Assembly (NCBI GenBank): GCA_033439255.1
Contig: CM065890.1
Span: 744,001-808,000 of the forward strand
Direction: 5' to 3'
Source of the DNA: Hericium rajendrae
Lineage: Eukaryota; Basidiomycota; Agaricomycetes; Russulales; Hericiaceae
DNA: 64,000 nucleotides
The notes under the pieces were generated by a model. The model made no database searches, had not been told where the DNA came from, and worked only from the letters and a program-made list of their open reading frames with translations. Shown here piece after piece: positions 1-13,077 of this stretch; position 1 is the first letter of the stretch; every line of letters starts with the position of its first letter. The translations under genes and the position numbers were made by a program.

Positions 1-977
1 ATGGCGCCGATGGGGACTTTTCTTGGAACTTTAGATGAGATGATGACTGCCTCGGACTGCATGCTGCTGACCATGCTCGTGCTTAATATACCCAGACTTG
101 CTATCATGATCTTATGCTCTGTAGATAATGTATTATACCGCCCTTTATTCGTGCTCCGCTGCCACCCTCCTGCCTCACAATACTATGGTTACTTACGAGT
201 CTATGATGCTGACGGTGAGCTTGATGCGGACGATGGATTTGCTTGAACTTCATCGACAACTTGAAACCCGAGGCACTACTCCCGAGGCGCGGGTCCAGTC
301 ACAAGTCACACGGCGGATCCGCTTTCTCCGAATCCCCGCTTTGTGTTTGCTGCGCCGGTCTCACTGTACAATGGTGGTACAATTCATGTTTGTCCTAACA
401 GTGGATGAGATACTTCACGAGGCGCGGGAGCGAGGCAGTCTAGAAGTTGATGCCCTGAATGCTGGAGATCGACAACTTTCAATAACGGACACCTTGGGCC
501 AACCCTGGAACCTAGGAATGCGTGTGTCCCGATTAATCGCACCGCAAATACTCATCCCGGGCGTAGGATGTCTCGTAATTTCTATTCGACGCCGCTCCAT
601 TATTGTGACTTCGTATGTGGGCTCATTGAGTTGTAGAACGTGTCGACACTGATTCTCAGGGCTTCGGTTTCATAGGATACGGCGTAGCTCGGAGAGGTTT
701 ATCACTGCGACAGGTTGACAAACCGCAGCAAAGAACCTTTGTTTCTCGCACGTGTAGTGCGATATGAGCGCCTTATAGAACAAAGCAACAAAGCACAGGT
801 AGGTATCTAGTCAATTATGGTTGCCATGCGTACTAGGCGAGGGGCGGATCTCCTTGCGAGCGGCGCGACTCTCTGATTCTGGATTGATGACACGTTTCTA
901 TCCAACATACAAAACTGATTCTCTTGAGAATTTCCTTGGACCACACTTCGTCTTCGCTCCTTCCTCTGTCTCACAAG
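1..977. other. No supported gene; weak ORF upstream of the helicase
   Basis: A forward frame stays open over about 128-652, but I recognise no domain in it and see no convincing splice sites. Its first part looks faintly like the helical repeats of small basidiomycete proteins of unknown function; this is a weak impression only. The stretch may be the decayed end of a gene to the left of the window. The last 300 bases are probably promoter and leader of the helicase. Confidence 0.3.
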
Positions 978-3900
978 ATGTCCTCCGCATTCATCACACA
1001 AACGGAGGTCCCAGGTGTGCCACCGAGGGCATCCATCCAATATTTCTCTGTGAAGAGTATCGACGCCTTCGACCGCGCAATTCGTGGAACAGGTACCTCT
1101 ATCTTTGGGATTGCCGTTGGATTACCTTCAGCAGGCACCGGCATCTCGTCGCTCGCACTTGCCTCCAAGGAAAAGATATTCCTACTTACATGGGACCAGA
1201 TGGAAATTGGTCGTCTGACTAACAACAAGCTCATTGCCATAGAGAAAGTCTTCTCCAATTGCGCCCGGGACTATACGCTGGCAGCTTTTGATTTGGCCCA
1301 CTTACTTGTGCAGTGCCATTTTGCTCTGCAGTGCCATCTAAGTGGCGTGGATCTATCGACGGTACAAATAGGCGGTGACAACAAACCTCTGCATCGAGCG
1401 GGAGGTCTGATCGAATGGGCATGCCCTAATGCTTCAGCATGGGCTATCGATAGGCGTTGGGATACCTTTGGCGACAATGGAGAACCGGACATCGCTCTAC
1501 GCGCTTGGTTCACCGCCATGTAAGTCTTTATCATGTATATGCAGAAGCTCATGGCTGATGAAGTCGTATTGATCCACAGCACAGCTGATCTCGTTCGCTC
1601 TGTCTTGGACTATTCGCCACGTCTAACTACGACTCGCCTGGAACCCGGGATATTGAAATGTCTTGAGCAATTAGTTGTGCGCACGATATTGATGGACGCC
1701 AAAAAACCTCGCTCTCGCGAGAATGACTTTTCAAACGTCGCCTCTTCAGAGGATGGGAATTTGGTTGTCCACAACAGCCGATACAAGACCCGTATCAGAC
1801 AAAGCAGTCACGTAAGTTCTCGTTGGGATTCTATTATTCAATCACATTCATCTTGCCTCTATCTTAGACATTAATCGAGATGCACATGGCCGACGGCGCG
1901 AGCGTCGTCGGCCGTGTCTCGGGCGTAAAGGGGAAGCAGACAACGATCTCCGCGAATCGAGGATTGCAGGCTCCCGTCAACACGATACGCATATTAGGCA
2001 AAGAAGAATTGACTTGCGCTGAACAGTCTCGATACCGTTTCCTTACGGACGTGTTACAAGGAAAGATACACCTCCACAACGCACAATTTATCGAGTTGCT
2101 CTGGTTTCCGGGTCCCTACGGCGTACTTAGCCGGGAGTACAAAGGCGGCAACGTCCCACTAATCAAAGGGTCAAACATGTCTCAGAGCGAGGTTGTAGTG
2201 GCAATGCGATCAGAGTCGGACGCAAGTGCGGTGGTCGTCGTCCACGGTGATCATATTGTGCATATTTGGTCATACGTGAACTTATGTCCGTTGCATTTAG
2301 GACCTCCCGGAACTGGAAAGACAACAACGATCGCGAATACTGTTGCGATCTGGAGAATTCGAAGAGAGCCTGTATGGATCGTAGCGCAGTCGAATGTTGC
2401 GGTGAAAAACATAGCGGAATCTCTCTGCAAGAAGGGCATTCCATTCAAACTGGTCGTCTCGAAAGAATTCTACGTCGAATGGTAGGATTCTTTCGATTAC
2501 TCTGGTATATTAAAGCCCATTTTCTTTCACAGGCACGAGGACATATATGAAGAGATTCAAGATCATATTGTCAGAACGGATGACATACTGCCGGACCCAC
2601 GTTTTGTCGCTTCATTGTTCGACGACACGTCTGTCGTCCTCTGTACTTTGAGCACACTATCAAATCCCAAACTGGACGACTGTGGCTTGTTCAACCTGAT
2701 ACCTGTAGAAAGGCTGGTGGCAGACGAGGCATCGCAGATCGATGTCTTCGAGTATCTGGTGCGCATGCTATCTCGCCACGGCATTGCATACATTCCTGAC
2801 GAGTTCATCCCTGGGCCCAGCACGTTCTTCACAAGTTCCGACACAGCCTTATCAAGTTGTGTTTCTTTGGAGACCCTAAACAACGTAGACCCTTCACCTT
2901 ACCTTGTGTGACTGACTCGGCGCTGAGCACTCCTTCTCTCACAGTCCCGCCGTATGGCGCCGAACACGCAGGATTGCAAACCGTGTTCGATCTGAAGCAC
3001 CTTCGCAAGATCGCATACTTCTTGAATACGCAGTGTGCGTCCGTTATATACCACCGATTTGGCATTTCTGACACCGTAGACTGGTTAGATCGGATGCCCG
3101 AATGCTTCGGCGAGTTCATCTCGGAGAATGTCTACGACGGCAAACTTCTTTCTGTACATCCCATCATGGACACTGGCTGTGTCCGCTTCATTGATGTCGC
3201 CAAAGGCCAGGAGCAAGCAGATGGCAGCAGCTGGAAGGTACATCTTTCACCGAATCCCATTCAATCGCTCTTCCTGCTCAGGCTATGTTGCTTCACTTTC
3301 AGAACATGGAAGAAGTCCGCACCATCGTTCGTCTGATCCGTTTCTACTACCAACATACCGATTTCTGTATCATTACGCCATACGACGCGCAGCGTGCTGC
3401 CATCGTTCGAACGCTCGAAGCCGAGAAGCTCACATCCAATCGGGTCTTCAACGTAGACAGCTTCCAAGGTACACACGTCCCCCATTTCTCCACGACCGAT
3501 AGTACTCACCATCCACTCAACTCTTTCAGGAAACGAAGCAGACTTCGTCATCCTCACACCCGTGCGGACCAATAGCGCCGGCTTCCTGAACTCCAAGCAG
3601 CGCATGAACGTCGCGCTGACGCGCTTCAAGAAAGGCATGGTCATCGTGACGAACGAGTGCTTCGTCTCCGGCGCAGGCCAAAACACACTCCTCGGCCGGC
3701 TGGCCGCGCACTGGGAGCAGGAGGACGGAGACGTCTGGACCGACTGGACCGACATCTTAAACCAGACCGCAGACATGCCCGGCGTGCGCGCGCCTCGTGT
3801 CAGGCCCGCACCTACACCCGCACCTGCCCTTCTCTCGCAGCCTGTTTTTCGGAACGGTGCAGATCGGACTGTCTCGCCTCTAGGACAAAGAGTGATGCGG

Positions 3901-4302
3901 TCCAGAGCCTACGGGTCAGATTCGGCAGACTCGACTTCTATCTCGGCGCGCACCACGCCCGAGCTTACCCGCAATCCCACACCAGCCGTTCCATCCTTAT
4001 CTGACCTGCAGGCCCGCATCGACCAGACAGCCTCTCTGCTCCAAAGAAAGCATGACTCCGTTTCCGTGCGCATGACGAGCCATGACGCCTTTCCTGCCCT
4101 CCAGCCTAGCACGGTAAACAGGGCACCTGGCCGACCGCGGACAACGGTAAAGCCTGTTCAAGGATGCTGGGGAGATACAAGGAAGTTAGCTTCCGTCAAG
4201 GATTCCTCCACAGCTCCAGCGCAACGAGACGAGGTCGACGAACTTGTGTCTGCGTTTGGCGCTATGAATAAGAAGAGGCGGGCGACAAAGCAGAGGAGAT
4301 AG
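978..4302 (+). CDS. UPF1-like superfamily 1 helicase
   Basis: ATP-driven RNA or DNA helicase of the AAA_11/AAA_12 (UPF1/SMUBP2-like) type. Nine exons give about 953 residues: 978-1519, 1580-1811, 1868-2246, 2301-2481, 2533-2758, 2821-3034, 3089-3237, 3303-3468 and 3530-4302. Splicing builds the helicase motifs: Walker A GPPGTGKTT across the third intron, DEAS as Walker B, GDPKQ (motif III), QYRM (motif IV, split by the 3035-3088 intron), and VDSFQG then NVALTR (motifs V and VI). The first 330 or so residues are of unknown type and may hold an RNase H-like fold; this is only a guess. The tail after the helicase core is rich in Pro and Ser and probably disordered, ending in a basic stretch. An in-frame ATG at 924 would add 18 residues. 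It converges with GFA1. The family is clear, but I cannot name the ortholog. Confidence 0.9.
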
Positions 4303-4677
4303 CGATTTATAACATCCCAACAATTCCAGACTGAGATGTACGAGGTATTGCGTAGAACAGACGCCATCTGCTACTATAGAATCCTACTCAGATGTCCAGC
4401 ACAGCTGTCATACCATAGTCGAGAGTCATAACCGTGATACTACTGTTCATTGAAAACGTACAACCGAAACTGAGAAACCATGCAATACGAGTCCATCAAC
4501 GACACCAAAAACGAGCCGAGAAAGAGTCTTCGGGTATGAGAACATCGAAGAAGGAAGATTGGTAAAGAAGTATGTAGTGTAGTGAAGACCGTCCATTCAA
4601 TGGTATACCTCTATTGTTTATGCGTACAGTAAGCTTCCTTCCTTCTGCGATGTATTTGATATAAGCCTGTCGTGCAT
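4303..4677. other. Convergent intergenic region, helicase / GFA1
   Basis: This spacer of about 375 bases lies between two convergent stop codons and must hold both 3' UTRs. It is AT-richer than the flanking exons. I see no gene and no repeat in it. Confidence 0.6.
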
Positions 4678-7241
<2,564 letters not shown>

Positions 7242-8156
7242 TTCGTATCCCAATCCAACAAAGACTGCACGCAAATCGAGGAATGTCAGTCCTTGGAACA
7301 CCAGGCAACAACTTGCAGAACAAACCTAAAAGGGCGTGACGATGTAAAGAGAGGAAGAGAGGTAAAGGTCAAGGGCAAGGAGTGATGAGACCGAAGTCGA
7401 TTGGGGTACTTAAATTGGCCGCTGCTAACGACCAAACAAGGCCAAACCACCGCCTTGGACTCACCGCCTCGCGACCGCCGAGTGCCTGGATTGTCCCGTC
7501 TCGGGGAACAGCAGCGCACAGCGCTCGGCCTGTTCAATTCAAACATAACCCCCCATCGTCGCCCATGCCGAGCATAAAAACGGCGCAATGCAGACTCGAG
7601 ACGGACTCTATAACCCGATACCTCCGTCTGATACGAACTAAAAAGTATGCAGCATACGGCGATACAAGGCTACTTTCCCAAGAAATATCATGACCATGTT
7701 ACTCTTGAAATGTGCTGTGAGGACCCTGCCGATGATGAGCAAAGAGGTACGTCCGATCATCAATGCAAAGCATGCCCAAGTGGAATCACGGTGAGCGCAT
7801 CAAGTGAACTGCTTCTAGTCGATATGCAGTGCTATTGACGCCGAAAAGTATCGTCCACATCAATGTGAGCGAACGTGGTACTGCCACTTTCTCGTCGTAT
7901 CAGACATGAAGCCAATCGAATGCTTGACAACCCTGCATTGCATGGACGGAAATGGCCGTAACAACATGCAGCCGGCGGAGTGAGTACAGCCTGTTTGTCA
8001 AACGTAGTCGCTACGATAGGCCAATGATATTACAGACAAAGAACCAAAGCAGTCATCTATCGAAATACACCGGAAACCACAAGGAAGGTGAGCGAGCAAG
8101 AAATACCGACTGAGAACTCGAAGACTTACAGGACATATTTGGTGCTTAGCTTGAAC
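7242..8156. other. GFA1 upstream region and spacer
   Basis: The first few hundred bases upstream of GFA1 probably hold its promoter and leader, including a TTTAAG-like element near 7410 read on the minus strand. Short forward ORFs at 7382-7838 show no domain and no coherent splicing. The rest up to the epoxide hydrolase stop holds nothing I can name. Confidence 0.45.
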
Positions 8157-9326
8157 TCAATCCTGACGTAGGAAAGACCGTAATTTCTCAACAACGGCAT
8201 CCGGCTGCTCCTGCTGCACCCAATGCCCAGCCCCAGGAATCAACACAAACCGATCATCGCCCATGTGCATTATCTCCTTCATCTTCTCCACGGCGCCGGG
8301 GCTCTGCCAGACGCCCCAGTCCTTCTCGCCCGAAATAAACATCGCCGGCACCTCGACCGTCTTGCCCGAGAATACGAGCAGCTCGCTCGCATAGCGCCCC
8401 GTCGCATCCGTCGTGCACCGGTACCAGTTCAGCCCGCCCTGGAACCCCGTGCGCCAATACTCGTCCACATACACCGCAAGCTCCGCGTCCGGCAGCCACG
8501 CATTGTGCTGTACTTCGTCGGGCGTGGGCGCATCGGTGAGCACCGTCTCCGGCATCGTATTCTCGCGGGGCATGATGTAGTACCCGGGCAGCTCGGCCAG
8601 CGCGCCCGCATCAGCGCGCGGCAGCGGATGCGGGACGTTCTGCGCCCAATCGGCGCTCTTGACGTGGTAGTAGGCGCGCAGGAAGGCATGCAGCGCGGCC
8701 GGTGTCTGCATCTTTGCGTACATGTCCGCGTTGGCTTCGGGCTGCGAATAGTACCAGGTGTAGTGCTTCTTGGGCGGGATCAAGGCTGCCAAGCCCTCCT
8801 CGACGCGGGGAAAGAACGCGCGTGGGCCTCCGGAGGATGGCTCTGCGGATTCGCCGAGGGGATATGACGGGGCGCCCGTGAAGGGCGCACTCATCAACAC
8901 GACTCTGTGGAACATATCTGGGCGCACTAGGGCGCAGGCCCCTGCGACGGCGGATCCGAAGTCGTGTCCGACCACAGCATGGACGGTACGATGGCCCAAG
9001 GCGAAGGCGAGCGCAACTATGTCTCTGGTGAGGTTGAAGATGCGATATGGCGACGGATCTTCCTCGTATCTTATCGGCGACGAGTTGTCGCGGAGGTCGC
9101 TCGTGGTGCGTCCGGCGCCGCGTTGATCTGGGGCGACGACGTAGTACCCTGATTCCACGAGGGGAACGATGATCTTGCGCCAGGAGTATGAGAATTCGGG
9201 GAAGCCGTGCAAGAGAAGGACGAGCGGCTTGGTGGGATCACCCGCTTCCAGGATGTGCATGTTCAGATCATTGACCCTGATCGACCGAGACTTGATATCT
9301 GCGGGGAGGTTCCAGACAGATGACAT
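8157..9326 (-). CDS. Epoxide hydrolase, alpha/beta-hydrolase fold
   Basis: Hydrolyses epoxides to diols, probably in the cytosol, for detoxification or lipid metabolism. It is a single exon of 389 residues, unusual in this intron-rich window. HGFPE at residues 40-44 is the oxyanion-hole motif, DQRG at 67-70 is typical of the family, and the nucleophile elbow GHDFGS at 120-125 has Asp122 where ordinary lipases have Ser. Asp as nucleophile separates soluble epoxide hydrolases and haloalkane dehalogenases from esterases. The catalytic His is expected in GAGHW near residue 368. There is no signal peptide or membrane segment, and the length is slightly above the usual 320-350 because of an extended cap region. 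A TATA element lies 72 bases upstream. A dehalogenase is possible, but the cap and HGFPE favour an epoxide hydrolase. Confidence 0.88.
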   Translation of the reverse strand: MSSVWNLPADIKSRSIRVNDLNMHILEAGDPTKPLVLLLHGFPEFSYSWRKIIVPLVESGYYVVAPDQRGAGRTTSDLRDNSSPIRYEEDPSPYRIFNLTRDIVALAFALGHRTVHAVVGHDFGSAVAGACALVRPDMFHRVVLMSAPFTGAPSYPLGESAEPSSGGPRAFFPRVEEGLAALIPPKKHYTWYYSQPEANADMYAKMQTPAALHAFLRAYYHVKSADWAQNVPHPLPRADAGALAELPGYYIMPRENTMPETVLTDAPTPDEVQHNAWLPDAELAVYVDEYWRTGFQGGLNWYRCTTDATGRYASELLVFSGKTVEVPAMFISGEKDWGVWQSPGAVEKMKEIMHMGDDRFVLIPGAGHWVQQEQPDAVVEKLRSFLRQD

Positions 9327-9397
9327 GACTGTGTGCGAATAGGATTGGAGTGAGCTGCGAGCATTGGATGTCGCAATGAAATCTCACCTGACGATGC

Positions 9398-9406
9398 TAT
9401 ATATAT
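9398..9406 (-). promoter_or_regulatory. TATA element of the epoxide hydrolase gene
   Basis: The run TATATATAT lies 72 bases before the start codon of the minus-strand epoxide hydrolase, a typical fungal TATA spacing. Confidence 0.55.
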
Positions 9407-10353
9407 CACTGGCTGCAGACGCCATGCAGTTGGTAGAACTTCAGGCAGTCTTCAGACTGGCGATGGAAGACGAGTTGGGGTGTGTCGAGATGTGCAGTCA
9501 ATGCGAGGAGAGGTTTTGAGGAGTCTGTTTGGCATCATGACTCAGACCCCGTCTCCGTACTTCCCACCACGATATCATAACAACCTGTATAACACGATTA
9601 TACATACTAGATGGTAGCGCCTGAGTCTGTCTGATTCAGCACCGAGGCCGAGTTAAATACCCCGCAGCAATAAGCGTGGACATGTGGGGACCGTATCAGA
9701 TAAGATAAGATCGCGGCCTTGGCCGGTTGCTATGGAAGTTTTGTCTCCGACATGGTCGTCACGACATGCGAACTGAGTCGAACAGTTGCAACGGCCTCGA
9801 CTTCGTCCTCTACAAAGACCCTCTTTTAGGACTTTTTCCTTGTCAGCATCCGATCAGACTGGGAATGGCGGGTGTTTCGATCGTATCCGCGACTTTCAGG
9901 TTTTCATAGAGCCGTTTTCGGGTTTTCATAGAGCCGGACTATAATGCCGGCATTTTTTGTCCTTGGAACATTGCATGCTGAAATTTGACCTCCCTCACCG
10001 TCCTTTTTCACCTATCGCTCAGCGCTCAGCGTTCAGTGCTCGAAAACTTTCAATGCGAAGGACTTCCTCTACCAGTTGCGTGTAAGGATTACTGTCTTTT
10101 CTCAGAAGAATCTTTGGCCATCGTATCTCGCCGGCACAGCCTTCGCCTGATCTAGCGGAAGTGCTAGGAGTTCTCCAAGTCCTTTCTTGTGGGTTGGCAT
10201 AAGTAGACTGCTTAGCATCAGGTCAGGATTCGTTTTTGAGCTATTCAATCTCCACCACCATGCAGAGCCGAGATGGACGCCGCCAAACCCGACGCTACTC
10301 GACGCGCTTGTTATTCTTGGAAAGCGCGTATTTCAAGCTTCAAATAGGACCAT
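9407..10353. other. Intergenic, no supported gene
   Basis: No coherent ORF is present. A short direct repeat of TTTTCATAGAGCC occurs near 9902 and 9923. A run of imperfect GCTCAGC units sits near 10017-10040. Neither suggests a function. Confidence 0.5.
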
Positions 10354-10890
10354 GTGGATCATCGTCTTCTACCGTTTGGGGTTCTCTTCCCCTTCCTTTC
10401 GGTGCACCCGCAAATTGACTCGAACAAATTTGCTTCGCTCATATACAGACGACCATATCGAGAAAAGGAAGGCATACGAAGATCTTCTCTTGTCGACACA
10501 GTGTGGCGCAACGTGTGGGGCTTCTGGACGTCTTCATTTGGATGCTGCACCCTGGCGATACGTGTTTTGGCCATATCTGCGGCGCAGCTGTTTTTTAAAG
10601 CCTGCACAGTGCCTATACTCGTTCACCATGGTCCCCTGATCGCGCCTATCCCTTTCTCTATTGAAAACCCCACAACGCTGCGTGGGTGGATGGTGAATCA
10701 GTTCGCGCGCCATACAGTAAGTACGTTCCATGGATCACGAGGTGTGCAACGAGATCATTAACTCCTCTCGTAGGGATTCTTCAATGACGGCAGCCGCCTT
10801 CATTTCGTTCCGTCCATCACGGCCATGTCTTCTCTACGCCTGTCAAATGACGTGCCGTTCTATTTCTGCGATGTTCAAGCGCATCCCTGA
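10354..10890 (+). CDS. Possible two-exon hypothetical protein
   Basis: Exons 10354-10716 and 10774-10890 are joined by a 57-nt intron with a good GTAAGT donor and a TAG acceptor, and the frame stays open across the junction for 159 residues. The protein has two hydrophobic stretches, near residues 5-18 and around 70-95, but no domain I recognise. The start is uncertain, since another exon may lie upstream near 10270. It could equally be the decayed remains of a larger membrane protein. The splice junction that keeps the frame is the only real support. Confidence 0.3.
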
Positions 10891-11394
10891 AAAGAAGCTT
10901 AGCGGTGGATGTCTCATTCCGTTTGGCAGCAGTGGCGTGGATACCGCGCCTGCTCCGCTCTGCCGTTGTCAAACGATTCGAGCAGCTAGCGGCGAACCTG
11001 TCACGCATGCCATGCCGTACTTGAAATGAACCTGGTTGGCGGTTCGTTCCTGAGGTCTTCGTAACTTGAACGTGCTTCCCCCTGCCCGGACGATGGTCGT
11101 TACATAGTTAGCGAATCATACCAGGATTCGTCTCCGTTCAAATGAGCGAAATGGGCCACCGCTATTAGTGCCCGTAATGTACATGCGAGCCCAGCTAAGT
11201 TACATCCTCTGAATAAAAAAACTGTTGGGATTTTGTTGGTACCATATTGTACCGTCTCTGAATCAGAACTCCGGGATCCATGCAGAACGAACTGATGTTA
11301 CGCGAAGCGGAATCAACACCATTAAAATGCCAGTAGCAGCGTGTATACAGCTCTAGCCTACGAGATAATGCAAGGCAGCGGATGGCCGACGGGC

Positions 11395-12986
11395 TCACAA
11401 TGACTCGTGCTTGAGGTCCGGGATGGTCTGCGATTCGGGGTCGAACTCCTTGTTAGGGCTTGTTTCATACTCGTTAGATTCGGTGACAGCGAACGTGTTC
11501 ATCTGCGATGGATTGGTGAGCGGAAGTCGGCTATGTGATAAGGAGCACACAAACCTGGACATGCACATTCTGAGTAGTGGTGGTCTTCAAAACGGAGACG
11601 TTCGGTTGCGCACGTCGACTATAAGAGTTCTGTGTCGAGCTGGAAGGTGCGAGGTCAACGGAAGAGCTTGAGTTAAGTGGAACAACATACTTGAACATCT
11701 CAGCCGCCGGTGTCGTGTAGTTGGTCAGACGACGGACAACGCGACATGCCACGATCTAGTTGTTTCTATGTCAGGAGCCCATCTCCGCAATAGTAGAATA
11801 TGTAACGCACGGTGGACGTTGTTGCAGCGGGCACGTTTGCGATGACGCTCATAATAGGGTTCAGATTCAGAGTCATGAAAACTGTCGCCGTCAGATTCGC
11901 ACAGAACCTATGCGTCCTTCATAAGCGACAGCTCAAAAAGCGCACGAAGAGACACGTACGCAATGAAGAAGTAGATCAAGCCATCTCCGAAGATCATTTG
12001 CACAAGTCTGCTCTGGCTGCCCTTCTTGTAGGCAAGCCTGTACGCCGTTAGGGCCATGACGAGGAAGTCGAGGCACATGCTATAGATGAACGTCGCGGAC
12101 AGAAGCGTGTTGTTGGTCGATGTGATCACGCAGCCGCCTTGGCCAGGAACCCATGCAGCCTTGAGCAGAATACCGTGCAAGAGGAGCGCCCAGTGTCCCA
12201 GTATAATGGCGATCAACGGAATCACGATGTAGAGCTTTGAAGACCAGACCGCAATGCTGAAAGATAATAGAGATGATTTGAGCATGGTGTATTGCGGAGG
12301 AAGTAAACTACTGACGTGCGGATGGATAGATTGACGCAAGCCAGCCCGATAGCGAAGCTACCAAAACACTAAGTTCCGAGTGAATTGACAGACATGCAAC
12401 GGCATATCTCTGCAATCACATACCTGGTTGAACGTATACAGTGCTTGGCAGTTGATCTCCCTGAAGAAGCGTCGCCCATTCAGAGGTGTTGTCCATAAAC
12501 GCTACCTGGCATGGACTTACGTCTGAACATTAAGCGTGACCGCTCTACAAACGAGAACATGTTTTTAGATGACATTCCTACAAGATGATATAAAAACCAT
12601 ACGCACATTCCCACAAAGGAGAAGAGGAGACTATATCGCCCGAAGAAATAGAATATCTGACATGAGTGCATCAGATTGTGAGCGTGGGCGACGGATGGTA
12701 GAAAGGAACGAACCAGAGGCCATCTGAACGAACGCTTGCCTGAGATGAAGCTCCATTCAAAGTCGAGCGATGTGAACCATTCCCATCTACAAGCCAACGA
12801 AACCTGAGAGCAATACTTAAATCTGAACTACAGAATCTTACATGTAAAGTCCTAAAAGAGCGTGCATGAACTTTGCAAACGCATCTGAGCGATAGTGAGC
12901 GATCGTCGCCAACGCAGCTTGCTGAATGGAGAAGAAAACTGACCGGCATCGTGTGCAAGTTCTGCCGGCGAATTCCAGTCGACCAT
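11395..12986 (-). CDS. Seven-helix integral membrane protein, basidiomycete-specific type
   Basis: Membrane protein of unknown function from a family that is abundant in agaricomycetes. Twelve small exons join in frame to about 340 residues, starting MVDWNSPAEL. The first intron (12885-12943) and its followers all have GT-AG ends. Exons for WEWF..LDFEWSF, GRYSLLFSFVG, EINCQALYTFNQ, GLACVNLSIRT and ILGHWALLLHG match the characteristic order of this family. The body has about seven hydrophobic helices, with a conserved WVPGQG..C loop between helices four and five, and ends with VVRRLTNY plus a hydrophilic cytosolic tail of about 65 residues rich in Ser, Thr and acidic residues. One exon is only 24 nt. 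There is no signal peptide. It resembles a receptor in topology only, and no ligand or partner is known. I infer plasma-membrane location from the helices. Confidence 0.8.
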
Positions 12987-13071
12987 CGTGGTGTAGGAAT
13001 GAGTACCCGGGGCGGACGAGGAGGGATGAAGGTGGTCGCGCTACGGAGGTGTCGGCGCGCGGAGGGTGGGG

Positions 13072-13077
13072 TTATAA
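13072..13077 (-). promoter_or_regulatory. Possible TATA element of the seven-helix protein gene
   Basis: TTATAA lies 86 bases upstream of the minus-strand ATG at 12986. Spacing fits a fungal core promoter, but the element is short. Confidence 0.4.
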
